From contig NZ_JAFMTR010000102.1 of NCBI RefSeq assembly GCF_018682675.1, positions 1-64,000 on the forward strand: DNA of 64,000 bases, in the 5' to 3' direction. How positions within the stretch are numbered: the stretch's first letter is position 1; the number at the start of each line of letters is the position of its first letter. This DNA comes from Sphingopyxis soli (lineage in GTDB: Bacteria > Pseudomonadota > Alphaproteobacteria > Sphingomonadales > Sphingomonadaceae). The translations under genes and the position numbers were made by a program. Below are positions 1-6,958 of the stretch, in pieces. The notes below the pieces were generated by a model, which did no database searches, was not told the origin of the DNA, and saw nothing but the letters and a program-made list of their open reading frames with translations.

Positions 1-14
1 ACGTTACGCCATTT

Positions 15-70
15 GCCCCTCCGTCAGCGCTTCGCGCTGCCACCTCCCCATGGCTACGCCACATGAAGGA
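15..70. repeat. Dispersed palindromic repeat, partial copy at window edge
   Basis: This stretch carries the modules GCCCCTCCGTCAGCGC, TTCGCGCTGCCACC and TCCCCATGG. The same modules, in the same or inverted order, recur at 41651-41842 and around 54510-55002. The left part of the element may lie outside the window. It is non-coding and sits downstream of the Xre gene terminator. Confidence 0.6.
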
Positions 71-107
71 ATTCCGTGGCCGCAACCGGCCGCAACCCGG
101 CCAAAGG

Positions 108-145
108 AAAAGCCCCGCCGCCGCCCGGGGAAGCGGCGGCGGGGC
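108..145 (-). terminator. Intrinsic terminator of the DUF2975/Xre operon
   Basis: A perfect 13-bp stem (112-124 paired with 133-145) with an 8-nt loop is followed on the minus strand by four U residues (108-111). It lies about 20 nt beyond the stop codon of the minus-strand Xre gene, as expected for the operon end. Confidence 0.7.
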
Positions 146-166
146 CAGTGGGGCGCCCCGCTGTTT

Positions 167-376
167 TCAGCTGTCGGCTTCGAACGCCAGCAAGTCGCCG
201 GGCTGGCACGCGAGTTCGGTGCAGATCGCCTCTAGGGTCGAAAAGCGTATCGCCTTCGCCTTGCCGGTCTTGAGGATCGACAGGTTGGCAAGCGTAATGC
301 CGATACGGTCGGACAGGTCGGTCAGCGTCATCCGCTTCGCGTGGAGCAGGTCGTCGAGTTTCACCACGATCGCCAT
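167..376 (-). CDS. Small Xre-family transcriptional regulator (YozG-like)
   Basis: A 69-residue protein that is almost entirely one Cro/C1-type DNA-binding domain. The helix-turn-helix lies at about residues 17-40 (TLTDLSDRIGITLANLS). It ends with CQPGDLLAF, the tail typical of YozG-type small regulators. The ATG overlaps the stop of the upstream DUF2975 gene (TGATG), so the two are translationally coupled; DUF2975 proteins are very often paired with such a regulator. The pair probably responds to a membrane or envelope signal and binds its own promoter, where repeated TATCG half-sites are visible. A longer in-frame reading upstream exists but overlaps the DUF2975 gene completely and is rejected. 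Confidence 0.85.
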   Translation of the reverse strand: MAIVVKLDDLLHAKRMTLTDLSDRIGITLANLSILKTGKAKAIRFSTLEAICTELACQPGDLLAFEADS

Positions 377-900
377 CACACGGTCCCTTCCAGCTCGTCG
401 CGCATCGCGGCGCCGCGTTCGAAGACCGCGGCGAGCACGAACGCGAGCAGGATCGCCAATATGCCCTGCAGGTTGATCCCGCCCATATCGGCGAACTGGC
501 TCGTGGGTACCGCGATGCTCCGCGCGATCGATCCCAGCGGGATCGCCAGAATTTGAACGCCGACTAGCGCCCAGCCGATGTGGCGCAGCCGCGCGGCGTT
601 GGCCGGGACGAAGGGGTCGCTCGACGCGGTGGAGATCAGCGCCTGCAGCTTGCGCAGGATAAAGACCGCGATGCCAAGCACGAGGAAGAGAATGCCGAGC
701 AGTGCGAACAGCTGCGGCCGCATCGCGTCGGGTTCGACGAATATCCGGCTGTTCTTCGCCTCGACGACGATGTCGGGCCACATGGCAACCAGCGCCGCGC
801 CCGAGGCGATGACGAACAGGAACGCCGCCGCGACCAGCGCCAGCATCAGCCACAACAGGCCGCGGGTCGCGCCCAGCAGGGTGGAATGATCCGTACTCAT
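376..900 (-). CDS. DUF2975 family membrane protein
   Basis: A 174-residue integral membrane protein with four predicted transmembrane helices at about residues 14-40, 64-83, 108-126 and 145-160. The DPF motif at residues 95-97, between helices 2 and 3, is characteristic of DUF2975. It is first in a two-gene operon with the small Xre regulator, whose start codon overlaps its stop. The biochemical function of DUF2975 is not established. By analogy with other membrane protein/Xre pairs, it may sequester or modulate the regulator (inference). Confidence 0.85.
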   Translation of the reverse strand: MSTDHSTLLGATRGLLWLMLALVAAAFLFVIASGAALVAMWPDIVVEAKNSRIFVEPDAMRPQLFALLGILFLVLGIAVFILRKLQALISTASSDPFVPANAARLRHIGWALVGVQILAIPLGSIARSIAVPTSQFADMGGINLQGILAILLAFVLAAVFERGAAMRDELEGTV

Positions 901-984
901 ATCGTTCTCCGATAGTTTGCTTATCGAAGAACGATATATTCTGGCATTTCCTTATCGTCAATCAATAATATTGAAAAACGATAA
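899..984 (-). promoter_or_regulatory. Putative autoregulatory operator of the DUF2975/Xre operon
   Basis: A perfect 10-bp inverted repeat (ATATCGTTCT at 899-908, AGAACGATAT at 928-937) overlaps the start codon of the DUF2975 gene. It encloses a second CGATA/TATCG pair (910-914, 922-926). A third pair, TTATCGT (952-958) and ACGATAA (978-984), lies farther upstream. That makes six TATCG/CGATA half-sites in 86 nt of AT-richer DNA. Binding by the operon's own Xre regulator is inferred. Confidence 0.5.
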
Positions 985-1051
985 TTCGTCTTCCGACATC
1001 GTCATCGCGGGTTGGATCCGGTGGCGACGCGGCCAGCTGGCGTCGGCGCCA

Positions 1052-1672
1052 TCACAGCCGCTCGATCTTTTGCGCGGCTTCGTCGATCAGCGCGACGACG
1101 GCGTGCAGCGTCGCCTCGTCGAGGTCGCGGTCGCCCAGCCGGTTCATCAGCACGGCGCGCAGATTGCCCATCGCGCGGCGGACCGAGGCGCTGTCGGTGC
1201 GCTGGCGCTCTTCGCCGACTTCGGTCAGGCGCTCGATCAGCGCCTCGACCGCGTCCTGGTTCGCGTCGAGTTCGGCCTGGCCGGCATCGGTGATCGCGAA
1301 CAGCTTTTTGGCGCCGCCGCTGTCGGCCGCCTCGATCAGCCCCATGTCGCCCAAGAGGGTGAGGGTGGGGTAGATGACGCCGGGGCTCGGCGCATAGGCG
1401 CCGCCGGTCAGTTCCTCGATCCGGCGGATCAGGTCGTATCCGTGGCGCGGCTCGTCGGCGATCAGCTTCAGCAGCACGAGCCGCAGTTCGCCGCTGTCGA
1501 ACATCCGCCGGCGCCGGCCGCGGCCGTCGTCGTCGCCGCGCCCGTGGCGCCCGCCGAAGCCATATCCGAAACCGCGGCCGCCCCTCCCCATTCCGTGCCG
1601 CATCGCCTCGCGCATCATCCGCTGCATGGCGTGGCGCTCGCCGCAGCCATGCCGGCTCGTTCCGTGTCGCAT
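1052..1672 (-). CDS. PadR-family transcriptional regulator with His/Gly-rich N-terminus
   Basis: A 206-residue protein. Residues 58-130 form a PadR winged-helix domain, with the signature LIADEPRHGYDLIRRIEE followed by PSPGVIYPTLTLLGDMG. The C-terminal part is an alpha-helical dimerisation region. The first 56 residues are an unusual extension rich in Arg, Gly, His and Met, which could bind metal or nucleic acid (inference). The start was chosen because AAGGAG lies 6-7 nt upstream of this ATG; earlier in-frame ATGs lack a ribosome-binding site. A perfect 12-bp palindrome 32 nt upstream is a likely autoregulatory operator. No effector gene lies beside it, so its targets are unknown. Confidence 0.85.
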   Translation of the reverse strand: MRHGTSRHGCGERHAMQRMMREAMRHGMGRGGRGFGYGFGGRHGRGDDDGRGRRRRMFDSGELRLVLLKLIADEPRHGYDLIRRIEELTGGAYAPSPGVIYPTLTLLGDMGLIEAADSGGAKKLFAITDAGQAELDANQDAVEALIERLTEVGEERQRTDSASVRRAMGNLRAVLMNRLGDRDLDEATLHAVVALIDEAAQKIERL

Positions 1673-1703
1673 CTTGAACTCCTTCATGTGATTCGATGCA
1701 TCT

Positions 1704-1715
1704 AAGATATATCTT
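1704..1715. promoter_or_regulatory. PadR-type operator palindrome
   Basis: The perfect 12-bp palindrome AAGATATATCTT lies just upstream of the padR-like gene, in otherwise GC-rich DNA. PadR proteins usually repress their own promoters through AT-rich dyads; the assignment to this regulator is inferred from position. Confidence 0.5.
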
Positions 1716-1770
1716 GAATCAAACTTTGCAAGGGCGATGTGCGGGAAGATCGTCAACTTCCGCGGCGATC

Positions 1771-1799
1771 CTTGACTTCCCCCCGATTCCGGCTATGAG
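1771..1799 (+). promoter_or_regulatory. Probable housekeeping promoter of rplJ-rplL
   Basis: CTTGACTT (-35 at 1771-1778) is followed after a 16-nt spacer by TATGAG (1794-1799) as -10. This fits the CTTGAC/TATAAT-like consensus of alphaproteobacterial sigma-70 promoters. It precedes the rplJ leader by the expected distance; transcription would start near 1806. Confidence 0.5.
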
Positions 1800-1805
1800 C
1801 GCCCC

Positions 1806-2045
1806 CGTGTTGCCGCGGGTTCGCCTGCGGCAATTCCGTCCGAGACAGTTGGTGAAGGGAATTGGCCCTTCTTAATTTCCAACCGAGACGGGGACAGTCT
1901 TTTCTCGGTCGCCCGCCTGGCATTCCCAGGCGCCAGCGGCTTGACCGACCCCATCGGACATCGTTGCGTGAAGGACAGGCGGGATTCGTCCCGCACGGCT
2001 TTTGCGTGTGTTAGCGGCTCGGTTGCGTGCAGCCGGGCATGAGTG
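1806..2045 (+). ncRNA. Probable L10 (rplJL) mRNA leader
   Basis: About 240 nt of structured, non-coding sequence lie between the promoter and rplJ. Visible pairings include GTTGCCGC/GCGGCAA near 1807-1834, GGGAATTGGCCC near 1857, CGCCTGGCATTCCCAGGCG near 1914-1932, and GGGATTCGTCCC near 1981. A leader of this kind is where the L10-(L7/L12)4 complex binds to repress its own translation in most bacteria. Identification rests on position and folding potential; a covariance-model match was not run. Confidence 0.5.
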
Positions 2046-2056
2046 GAGAAACAGGC

Positions 2057-2572
2057 ATGGATCGTGCTGAAAAGGCCGAAGCCGTATCCTCGCTGAACGC
2101 TACGCTGTCGAATGCAGCCGCGGTTGTGATTGTTCGCAACCTCGGCCTCACCGTCGCCCAGTCGACGGTGCTTCGCGAGCAGATGCGGAACGCGGGTGCA
2201 AGCTTCAAGGTCACGAAGAACCGTCTTGCCAAAATCGCGCTCGATGGCACTTCCTACACCGGCATCAGCGATCTGCTGACCGGGCCCACCGCAATCGCAA
2301 CCTCGACCGATCCGGTCGCGGCTGCGAAGATCGCGGTGGAATTTGCCAAGACCAACGACAAGCTTGAAATCGTTGGCGGCGGCATGGGGGATGTGGTCCT
2401 CGACGTGGATGGCGTGAAGGCGCTTGCATCGCTGCCGTCGCTTGACGAACTGCGCGGCAAGCTTGTCGGCCTGCTCCAGGCTCCGGCCACCAAGGTTGCG
2501 CAGATTGCGGCAGCCCCGGCTGGCCAGCTGGCGCGGGTCTTTGGTGCCTATGGCGCCAAGGAAGCGGCATAA
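2057..2572 (+). CDS. rplJ: 50S ribosomal protein L10
   Basis: Ribosomal protein L10, 171 residues, forms the base of the ribosomal stalk and binds L7/L12 dimers through its C-terminal helix. The N-terminal [10 protein letters not shown] start and the segments [12 protein letters not shown] and LTGPTAIA are typical of L10. ATG 2057 was chosen because GGAG lies 9 nt upstream and the family normally starts here; two earlier in-frame ATGs (2027, 2039) would add up to ten atypical residues. It is followed after 56 nt by rplL. Oddly, neither rplK-rplA upstream nor rpoBC downstream is present, unlike the usual rplKAJL-rpoBC string. Confidence 0.97.
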   Translation: MDRAEKAEAVSSLNATLSNAAAVVIVRNLGLTVAQSTVLREQMRNAGASFKVTKNRLAKIALDGTSYTGISDLLTGPTAIATSTDPVAAAKIAVEFAKTNDKLEIVGGGMGDVVLDVDGVKALASLPSLDELRGKLVGLLQAPATKVAQIAAAPAGQLARVFGAYGAKEAA

Positions 2573-2628
2573 ACTTTTACCTACCGTAACAATTCACCGG
2601 GCTTTCCCGGTTCTGATGGAGAATGAAA

Positions 2629-3003
2629 ATGGCTGATCTCGCAAAGATCGTTGACGACCTCTCGGCGCTGACCGTTCTGGAAGCTGCTGAACTCTCGAAG
2701 CTGCTCGAAGAAAAGTGGGGCGTTTCGGCCGCCGCTGCCGTCGCCGTTGCTGGCCCGGCCGCTGGCGCCGCTGCTCCGGCTGCTGAAGAGCAGACCGAAT
2801 TCGACGTCATCCTGACGGGTGACGGCGGCAACAAGATCAACGTGATCAAGGAAGTCCGTGCGATCACCGGCCTGGGCCTGGGCGAAGCCAAGGCGCTCGT
2901 CGAAGGCGCGCCGAAGGCCGTCAAGGAAGGCGTGAACAAGGCCGAAGCCGAAGAGCTGAAGGCCAAGCTGATCGCCGCCGGCGCGACCGTCGAACTGAAG
3001 TAA
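2629..3003 (+). CDS. rplL: 50S ribosomal protein L7/L12
   Basis: Ribosomal stalk protein L7/L12, 124 residues, which recruits translational GTPases. The N-terminal dimerisation domain (residues 1-32) is joined by an Ala/Pro-rich hinge at about residues 33-53 to the conserved C-terminal domain ([20 protein letters not shown], then [16 protein letters not shown]). ATG 2629 is preferred over ATG 2623 because MADLAKIV is the family start and GGAG sits 7 nt before it. It is the last gene of the rplJL operon and is followed by a strong terminator. Confidence 0.97.
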   Translation: MADLAKIVDDLSALTVLEAAELSKLLEEKWGVSAAAAVAVAGPAAGAAAPAAEEQTEFDVILTGDGGNKINVIKEVRAITGLGLGEAKALVEGAPKAVKEGVNKAEAEELKAKLIAAGATVELK

Positions 3004-3040
3004 TTCGGTTCGGGTCCGGCGGGTTCGCCCGCCGTGCTTG

Positions 3041-3084
3041 CAATGAAAAAGGGCGGTGCCTCACGGCGCCGCCCTTTTTCATTG
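3041..3084. terminator. Bidirectional intrinsic terminator after rplL
   Basis: A 20-bp stem (3041-3060 with 3065-3084, one G-U type mismatch) with a TCAC tetraloop carries five A on the left arm and five T on the right. It can therefore terminate both the rplJL transcript and the convergent minus-strand gene ending at 3101. Confidence 0.9.
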
Positions 3085-3100
3085 TCGGCGAGAGAGCCGC

Positions 3101-4153
3101 TCAGTTGTGCGTCCAGCCGGGCTTCAGATCCTTGCGGATTGCACCGGGCTGCAGGCGGCGCACCTCCTGCTCGGCGGGGGCCGCAGCGGTCTGACGCTGC
3201 GAGATTTCCCACGCGCTGACCGGCTTGCGCACCGGGGCTTGTTCGGTCTGCGGCTGGCTGGTCGCCAGCGCCGCGTCATAGGCGGCCCGTTCCTGGCGAT
3301 CGAGGAACCGCGCTCGGGCGAGGCGCTTGCGCAGCGTCTTAAAAGGATTGTCCGGCGTCGGCCCGGCCATGGCGAGCGCCTCGTGACGGCCCATGCTGCC
3401 GCTCGGCACCGGGGTGAAGCCGGGCGCGGCGGCGACGACGGGCGGGGCGGGCACAGGCTCGGCGACGGAGGCAGCAGCGCTGTCCTCACGAGCAAGGTCC
3501 TCGCGAGCAAAGGCCGGGTCGGCCAATGGCACCCATTCGGCGCTTCGGCGGCTCTCGTCGAATTCCCGGACTTCGCTCCCGGCGCGGCGGCCGCGCATCA
3601 GCGCGAAACCTGCCGCGCCCGCAACCAGCAACGCGGCAGCGCCACCGGCGATTTCCCAAGGGAAGCTGTCCCCGCCGTTCGTCGCCTTCTGGACCGGCGC
3701 CGACGCAGATTCGGCGATCGGCTGGACGGGCTCGGCGGTCGGTGCCGCGAGCGGGGCGACCTCCTCGGTCATCACCGGGGCAGCGGGTCCGGCCGACGCG
3801 GCGGCGCGGTCGCGGACCGGAGCAGGCGCCTCAGTGCGCTGGCGCGGCGCCGGTCGCGCTTCGCGGACGGGAGCGGCGGCCGCGCGCGGTTCGGCGGCCT
3901 TCGGCGCCGATGGCGTTTCGATCACCGTCGGGACACGGATCACCGGCGGCGCCACCGCGGGCTCGGCGGCAGGCGCGGCGGTCGGCGCCGTGGTACTCGG
4001 CGGCTGAATGGTCGGCGGCGCCGCCGGTTCGGCGACCGGCGGCGTCATCGGGACGACCGGCGCTTCCTGCGCGAAGGCGATAGGGGTGGACAGGGCCAGG
4101 AACGCGGCAATCGCACTCGTGGCGGAGCGGGAGAGGGTAAGAGATTTCGTCAT
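3101..4153 (-). CDS. Pro/Ala-rich single-pass membrane protein, function unknown
   Basis: A 350-residue protein with a signal peptide (residues 1-28, cleavage after AFA before QEAP). A long low-complexity Ala/Pro/Val/Glu region follows, then a glycine/alanine-rich transmembrane segment near residues 172-195 (EIAGGAAALLVAGAAGF) followed by RGRR. The C-terminal half is charged and looks cytoplasmic. It contains FKTLRKRLARARFLDRQERAAYDAAL, written here only in part of its helix, and resembles no family I recognise. The start was taken at MTKSLTLS because it gives a clean signal peptide; the open frame extends farther upstream without one. It is convergent with rplL and shares its terminator. A periplasmic spacer-type envelope protein is possible but unproven. 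Confidence 0.7.
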   Translation of the reverse strand: MTKSLTLSRSATSAIAAFLALSTPIAFAQEAPVVPMTPPVAEPAAPPTIQPPSTTAPTAAPAAEPAVAPPVIRVPTVIETPSAPKAAEPRAAAAPVREARPAPRQRTEAPAPVRDRAAASAGPAAPVMTEEVAPLAAPTAEPVQPIAESASAPVQKATNGGDSFPWEIAGGAAALLVAGAAGFALMRGRRAGSEVREFDESRRSAEWVPLADPAFAREDLAREDSAAASVAEPVPAPPVVAAAPGFTPVPSGSMGRHEALAMAGPTPDNPFKTLRKRLARARFLDRQERAAYDAALATSQPQTEQAPVRKPVSAWEISQRQTAAAPAEQEVRRLQPGAIRKDLKPGWTHN

Positions 4154-4283
4154 AGCGAAAGGCAAACGAGCCGCAGCCGGAAAGCGCTGCAAAAATGGCG
4201 AGGATTCCACGATGAGCCGTGTCGGCCGGGCGGCGCGGTGAGGATTTCGCACCCGCTCGCGTGTTCCGAAGGCACTTTCCCGC

Positions 4284-5798
4284 TCAATCGACAGGGGCTG
4301 AGCGCGGCGCCGCGAAGTGGACCGCCCCTGCGGCCGAGATCGCCGCGCCGATGAGCGACATGTCGCGGTCGAGACGCGCATCAAGCGCGGCGTCAGGCAG
4401 CCCGGCCATCTCGGCGAGTAGCGGCATCGACAGCGACAAGCGGAACGTGCCCGCGACCCGACCATCGGCAAGCGGGTGGGTCTTCACCGGCTGGCCGAGC
4501 CGGATTTCCTGCCCCAGCCACCGCCGCGTCTCGCGCGCGATCAGCCCGTGCATGTCTTTCGCTGCGTCGAAATCGCATTGCGGCCAACGCGCCGACAGAT
4601 CGAGCGTGCGAAGCGTTTCGGTTGCGAGGCAATTCGTTCCGGCGCCGGGCACCTCGGCGAGTTCGAGTCGTTTAACGAGGCGCATCACATGGTGGCCAAA
4701 CCGCGCGGCGACATGGGTAACGCGGTCCTCGGGTAGCACGGCAAAGCGCTCCATTTCGAAGAGCGCTGCCTGCAGACGGAGCAGAAGTCCGAAGTTGGCC
4801 GTCGCGTGCAGGCGATCGGCGCCGGGCCAATCCTCGGGCCACTCGGCGCGATTTGAAAGGCGCCGAAATCCCGTCGGCAAAGGGTGCGCACGATCCCGCG
4901 CTGAGGCCGGAACCAGCGCAAAGCCGCTGAACGGCGGACCGCCGGCGAATTTCGATCCGGTCATCAATACCACACAGCCGAGCGCGATATAGCGGCGGAC
5001 CACAGCCGGGGTAATGCGGAGCTGGCAGGCGTCGACGACGATCGTCATCGCATCGCCATGCGCCGCGACGAGCCGCTCGACATCGTTGAGCGCGGGAAGG
5101 GTCAGCCCCGACTTCGATCCGTGCACGACGTGCACGACGGCGCGCCGCCGGTGCGCCGCCGCACGCTCGATATGGAGCGACAGTTCGGCGGTCACGGCCG
5201 CCGACGATCGCGGGTTGCCCGTGGCGTCGCGCACCGCGATGTCGATCAGTTCGGTTCCGGCGAATGCCGGGTCGATCGCCGCTTGCGCGGCGACGCGCGC
5301 GCCGGTTGCGGTTTCGCCTGCGAAGAAGCGGCCGGCGGCGCTATGGACGCAGCCGCTACCGACTTCGTCACGGCCAAGCAGCACCGCAGTCAAGGGACGA
5401 CCGTCATAAGCGGCGGCGAGACCGACATATTCCAGATCGGTCCCCGACGCTGCGAAGACGATCGCGGCCTCGCCCGCGAGGCCGAAATAATCGCCGACCT
5501 GTTCGCGGATCGCGCCCAGCCCCTCGAAATAGTCGGCGCTCGCCACCGGCTGGTCGAGCCGGTCGCGCCAGTGACCGATCAGCATATCGAATGCGTGGGC
5601 CGAAATGCTGTTAATGGTCGACGAGCCATAGGCGAGCGCGTCGCTCGGCACGGCGCTCGCATGATATTGATTGCGCCCCTGCGCATCGAGCCGGATGCGC
5701 CCGTCGCCTCCACTGGCCAGCACGGAGGCGAGGCGTGCCGCGCATCGGGTGCGCGAGCGTGGGGTGTCGTAGTCGAAACTTTGGGAATTCAGGAGCAT
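4284..5798 (-). CDS. PLP-dependent fold-type I enzyme of unknown substrate
   Basis: A 504-residue protein with the layout of fold-type I PLP enzymes, closest in feel to class V aminotransferases/cysteine desulfurase-like proteins. A phosphate-binding ASGTDLE segment lies at residues 117-123. Asp256 in VVDACQ probably pairs with the pyridine nitrogen. Lys283 in TGSKFAGG is the likely Schiff-base lysine. The first 50 residues are an extra N-terminal piece. It is divergent from an ATP-grasp ligase and a nucleotidyltransferase, with 131 nt between them, which suggests joint function in building a modified amino acid or amino-conjugate (inference). The substrate cannot be told from the sequence, and it is not an obvious member of any named pathway. 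Confidence 0.75.
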   Translation of the reverse strand: MLLNSQSFDYDTPRSRTRCAARLASVLASGGDGRIRLDAQGRNQYHASAVPSDALAYGSSTINSISAHAFDMLIGHWRDRLDQPVASADYFEGLGAIREQVGDYFGLAGEAAIVFAASGTDLEYVGLAAAYDGRPLTAVLLGRDEVGSGCVHSAAGRFFAGETATGARVAAQAAIDPAFAGTELIDIAVRDATGNPRSSAAVTAELSLHIERAAAHRRRAVVHVVHGSKSGLTLPALNDVERLVAAHGDAMTIVVDACQLRITPAVVRRYIALGCVVLMTGSKFAGGPPFSGFALVPASARDRAHPLPTGFRRLSNRAEWPEDWPGADRLHATANFGLLLRLQAALFEMERFAVLPEDRVTHVAARFGHHVMRLVKRLELAEVPGAGTNCLATETLRTLDLSARWPQCDFDAAKDMHGLIARETRRWLGQEIRLGQPVKTHPLADGRVAGTFRLSLSMPLLAEMAGLPDAALDARLDRDMSLIGAAISAAGAVHFAAPRSAPVD

Positions 5799-5929
5799 CG
5801 CCAGCTATCCGGAACGGAGAAGATTGCCTGCAAACTACCGGTGCAGGATGACACTGATTTGGCGGTTTGGTGTCAGCCCGGTCATTGAAAAGTCATCGCG
5901 GTGCAATCTCGCCATGGTGAACCCATCCC
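5799..5929. promoter_or_regulatory. Divergent promoter region of the PLP/ATP-grasp cluster
   Basis: This 131-nt spacer separates the PLP enzyme gene (minus) from the ATP-grasp gene (plus). It contains an inverted repeat TGACAC (5849-5854)/GTGTCA (5870-5875) and a small hairpin CTGCAAACTACCGGTGCAG (5828-5846). Either may be an operator serving both directions; no regulator gene is adjacent. No clear Shine-Dalgarno precedes the ATG at 5930. Confidence 0.35.
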
Positions 5930-6958
5930 ATGCGAACCACCGACCTCGCGCCGACCCGGCTCCCCGAACGCCTGCGCGACACGCAGCGGCTCCTTTTCGT
6001 CGCCAAACATGCGCGCTGGACCGGAGGATTGCATCCCGACGACGGCAATCATGCGCTTTATCATCGCGAGACGCGCGAGATACTCGAGGCGCTGGGGATG
6101 CCGCTCGTCATCGCGGATGACTATTCCGACCTATTCGCGAGGCCCGACGCCGATTTCGTCTTCCCGCTGCTCAACCGCGGCGGCTTCTTCAACTCGGAGA
6201 TGCTCCTGCCGCTCCTCTGCAATCGGCTGGGGATGCCCTATGTCGGGGCATCGCCAATCATCCGCGGGCTCTCCGACGACAAGCATCTGACCAAGCTGGA
6301 AGCGGCTGCGCGCGGCATTCCGACCGCGCCCTGGTCGATTTTTCGCCGTGGCGCGCCGGTCGACGTTGCACGCTGCCCGCCCGCGCGGCGGTGGGTCATC
6401 AAGCCGAACAACAGCTCGGCTTCGTGGGGTATTCGCGACGCCCAAGACCGGAGCGAACTCGCGCAGGCGGTCGCCGAAATTCATGCGCTGGATCATGACG
6501 TAATCGTGGAACCCTTTATCGAAGGGAGCGACGTAGAGGTGCCCGTCATCACGATCGACGGTGTGCCCGCAATGTTGCCGATGATGATATTTGAACAGTC
6601 CGACCCGAGCCACCTGCGTACGTATCAGGAAAAGCGCGACCTCGTCGACCGCAGCCAGAAATACAGGCTCGAACTGTTCGACGACGCCGAGGTCGGTGCG
6701 CGGCTCGTTCGCTATACGGCAGAGATGGCGGAGGTTTTCCGGCCCTTCGACTATGGCCGCTTCGAATTTCGCGTCGATTTCACGACCGGCGAAATCCGGC
6801 TTCTCGAAGTCAATCTCAACTGCAATCTCTGGTCGGAGAAGGTGTTCGGCCGCGCGGCGATCGCTGCGGGCTTCACCCAGGCCGACCTGATCGAGACGAT
6901 CGTGGCCGAGAGCATGATCCGCCAGCTTGCAGGCTTGGTGCAGAGGAATGCGGCATGA
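5930..6958 (+). CDS. ATP-grasp ligase, D-Ala-D-Ala ligase-like
   Basis: A 342-residue ATP-grasp protein. The segment YVGASPIIRGLSDDKHL (residues 104-120) matches the ATP-grasp entry of D-alanine-D-alanine ligases. Further motifs are VIKPNNSSASWG with Lys158 (ATP phosphates), VEPFIEG with Glu194 (adenine loop), RVDF with Asp283, and LLEVNLNCNL with Glu293 and Asn297 (Mg2+ ligands). Such enzymes join a carboxylate, as acyl phosphate, to an amine. The ATGA overlap with the next gene shows translational coupling. With the divergent PLP enzyme and the downstream nucleotidyltransferase it forms a compact biosynthetic cluster. A true Ddl role is unlikely because the gene is not in a cell-wall cluster and departs from the Ddl C-terminal consensus. 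Confidence 0.8.
   Translation: MRTTDLAPTRLPERLRDTQRLLFVAKHARWTGGLHPDDGNHALYHRETREILEALGMPLVIADDYSDLFARPDADFVFPLLNRGGFFNSEMLLPLLCNRLGMPYVGASPIIRGLSDDKHLTKLEAAARGIPTAPWSIFRRGAPVDVARCPPARRWVIKPNNSSASWGIRDAQDRSELAQAVAEIHALDHDVIVEPFIEGSDVEVPVITIDGVPAMLPMMIFEQSDPSHLRTYQEKRDLVDRSQKYRLELFDDAEVGARLVRYTAEMAEVFRPFDYGRFEFRVDFTTGEIRLLEVNLNCNLWSEKVFGRAAIAAGFTQADLIETIVAESMIRQLAGLVQRNAA

Noticed and set aside
5879-5907. Two GTCAT units 11 nt apart before the ATP-grasp gene
   Set aside because: Only two units match and the following one (GTGCAAT) does not; no -10 at the distance seen in the two convincing Pho arrays.
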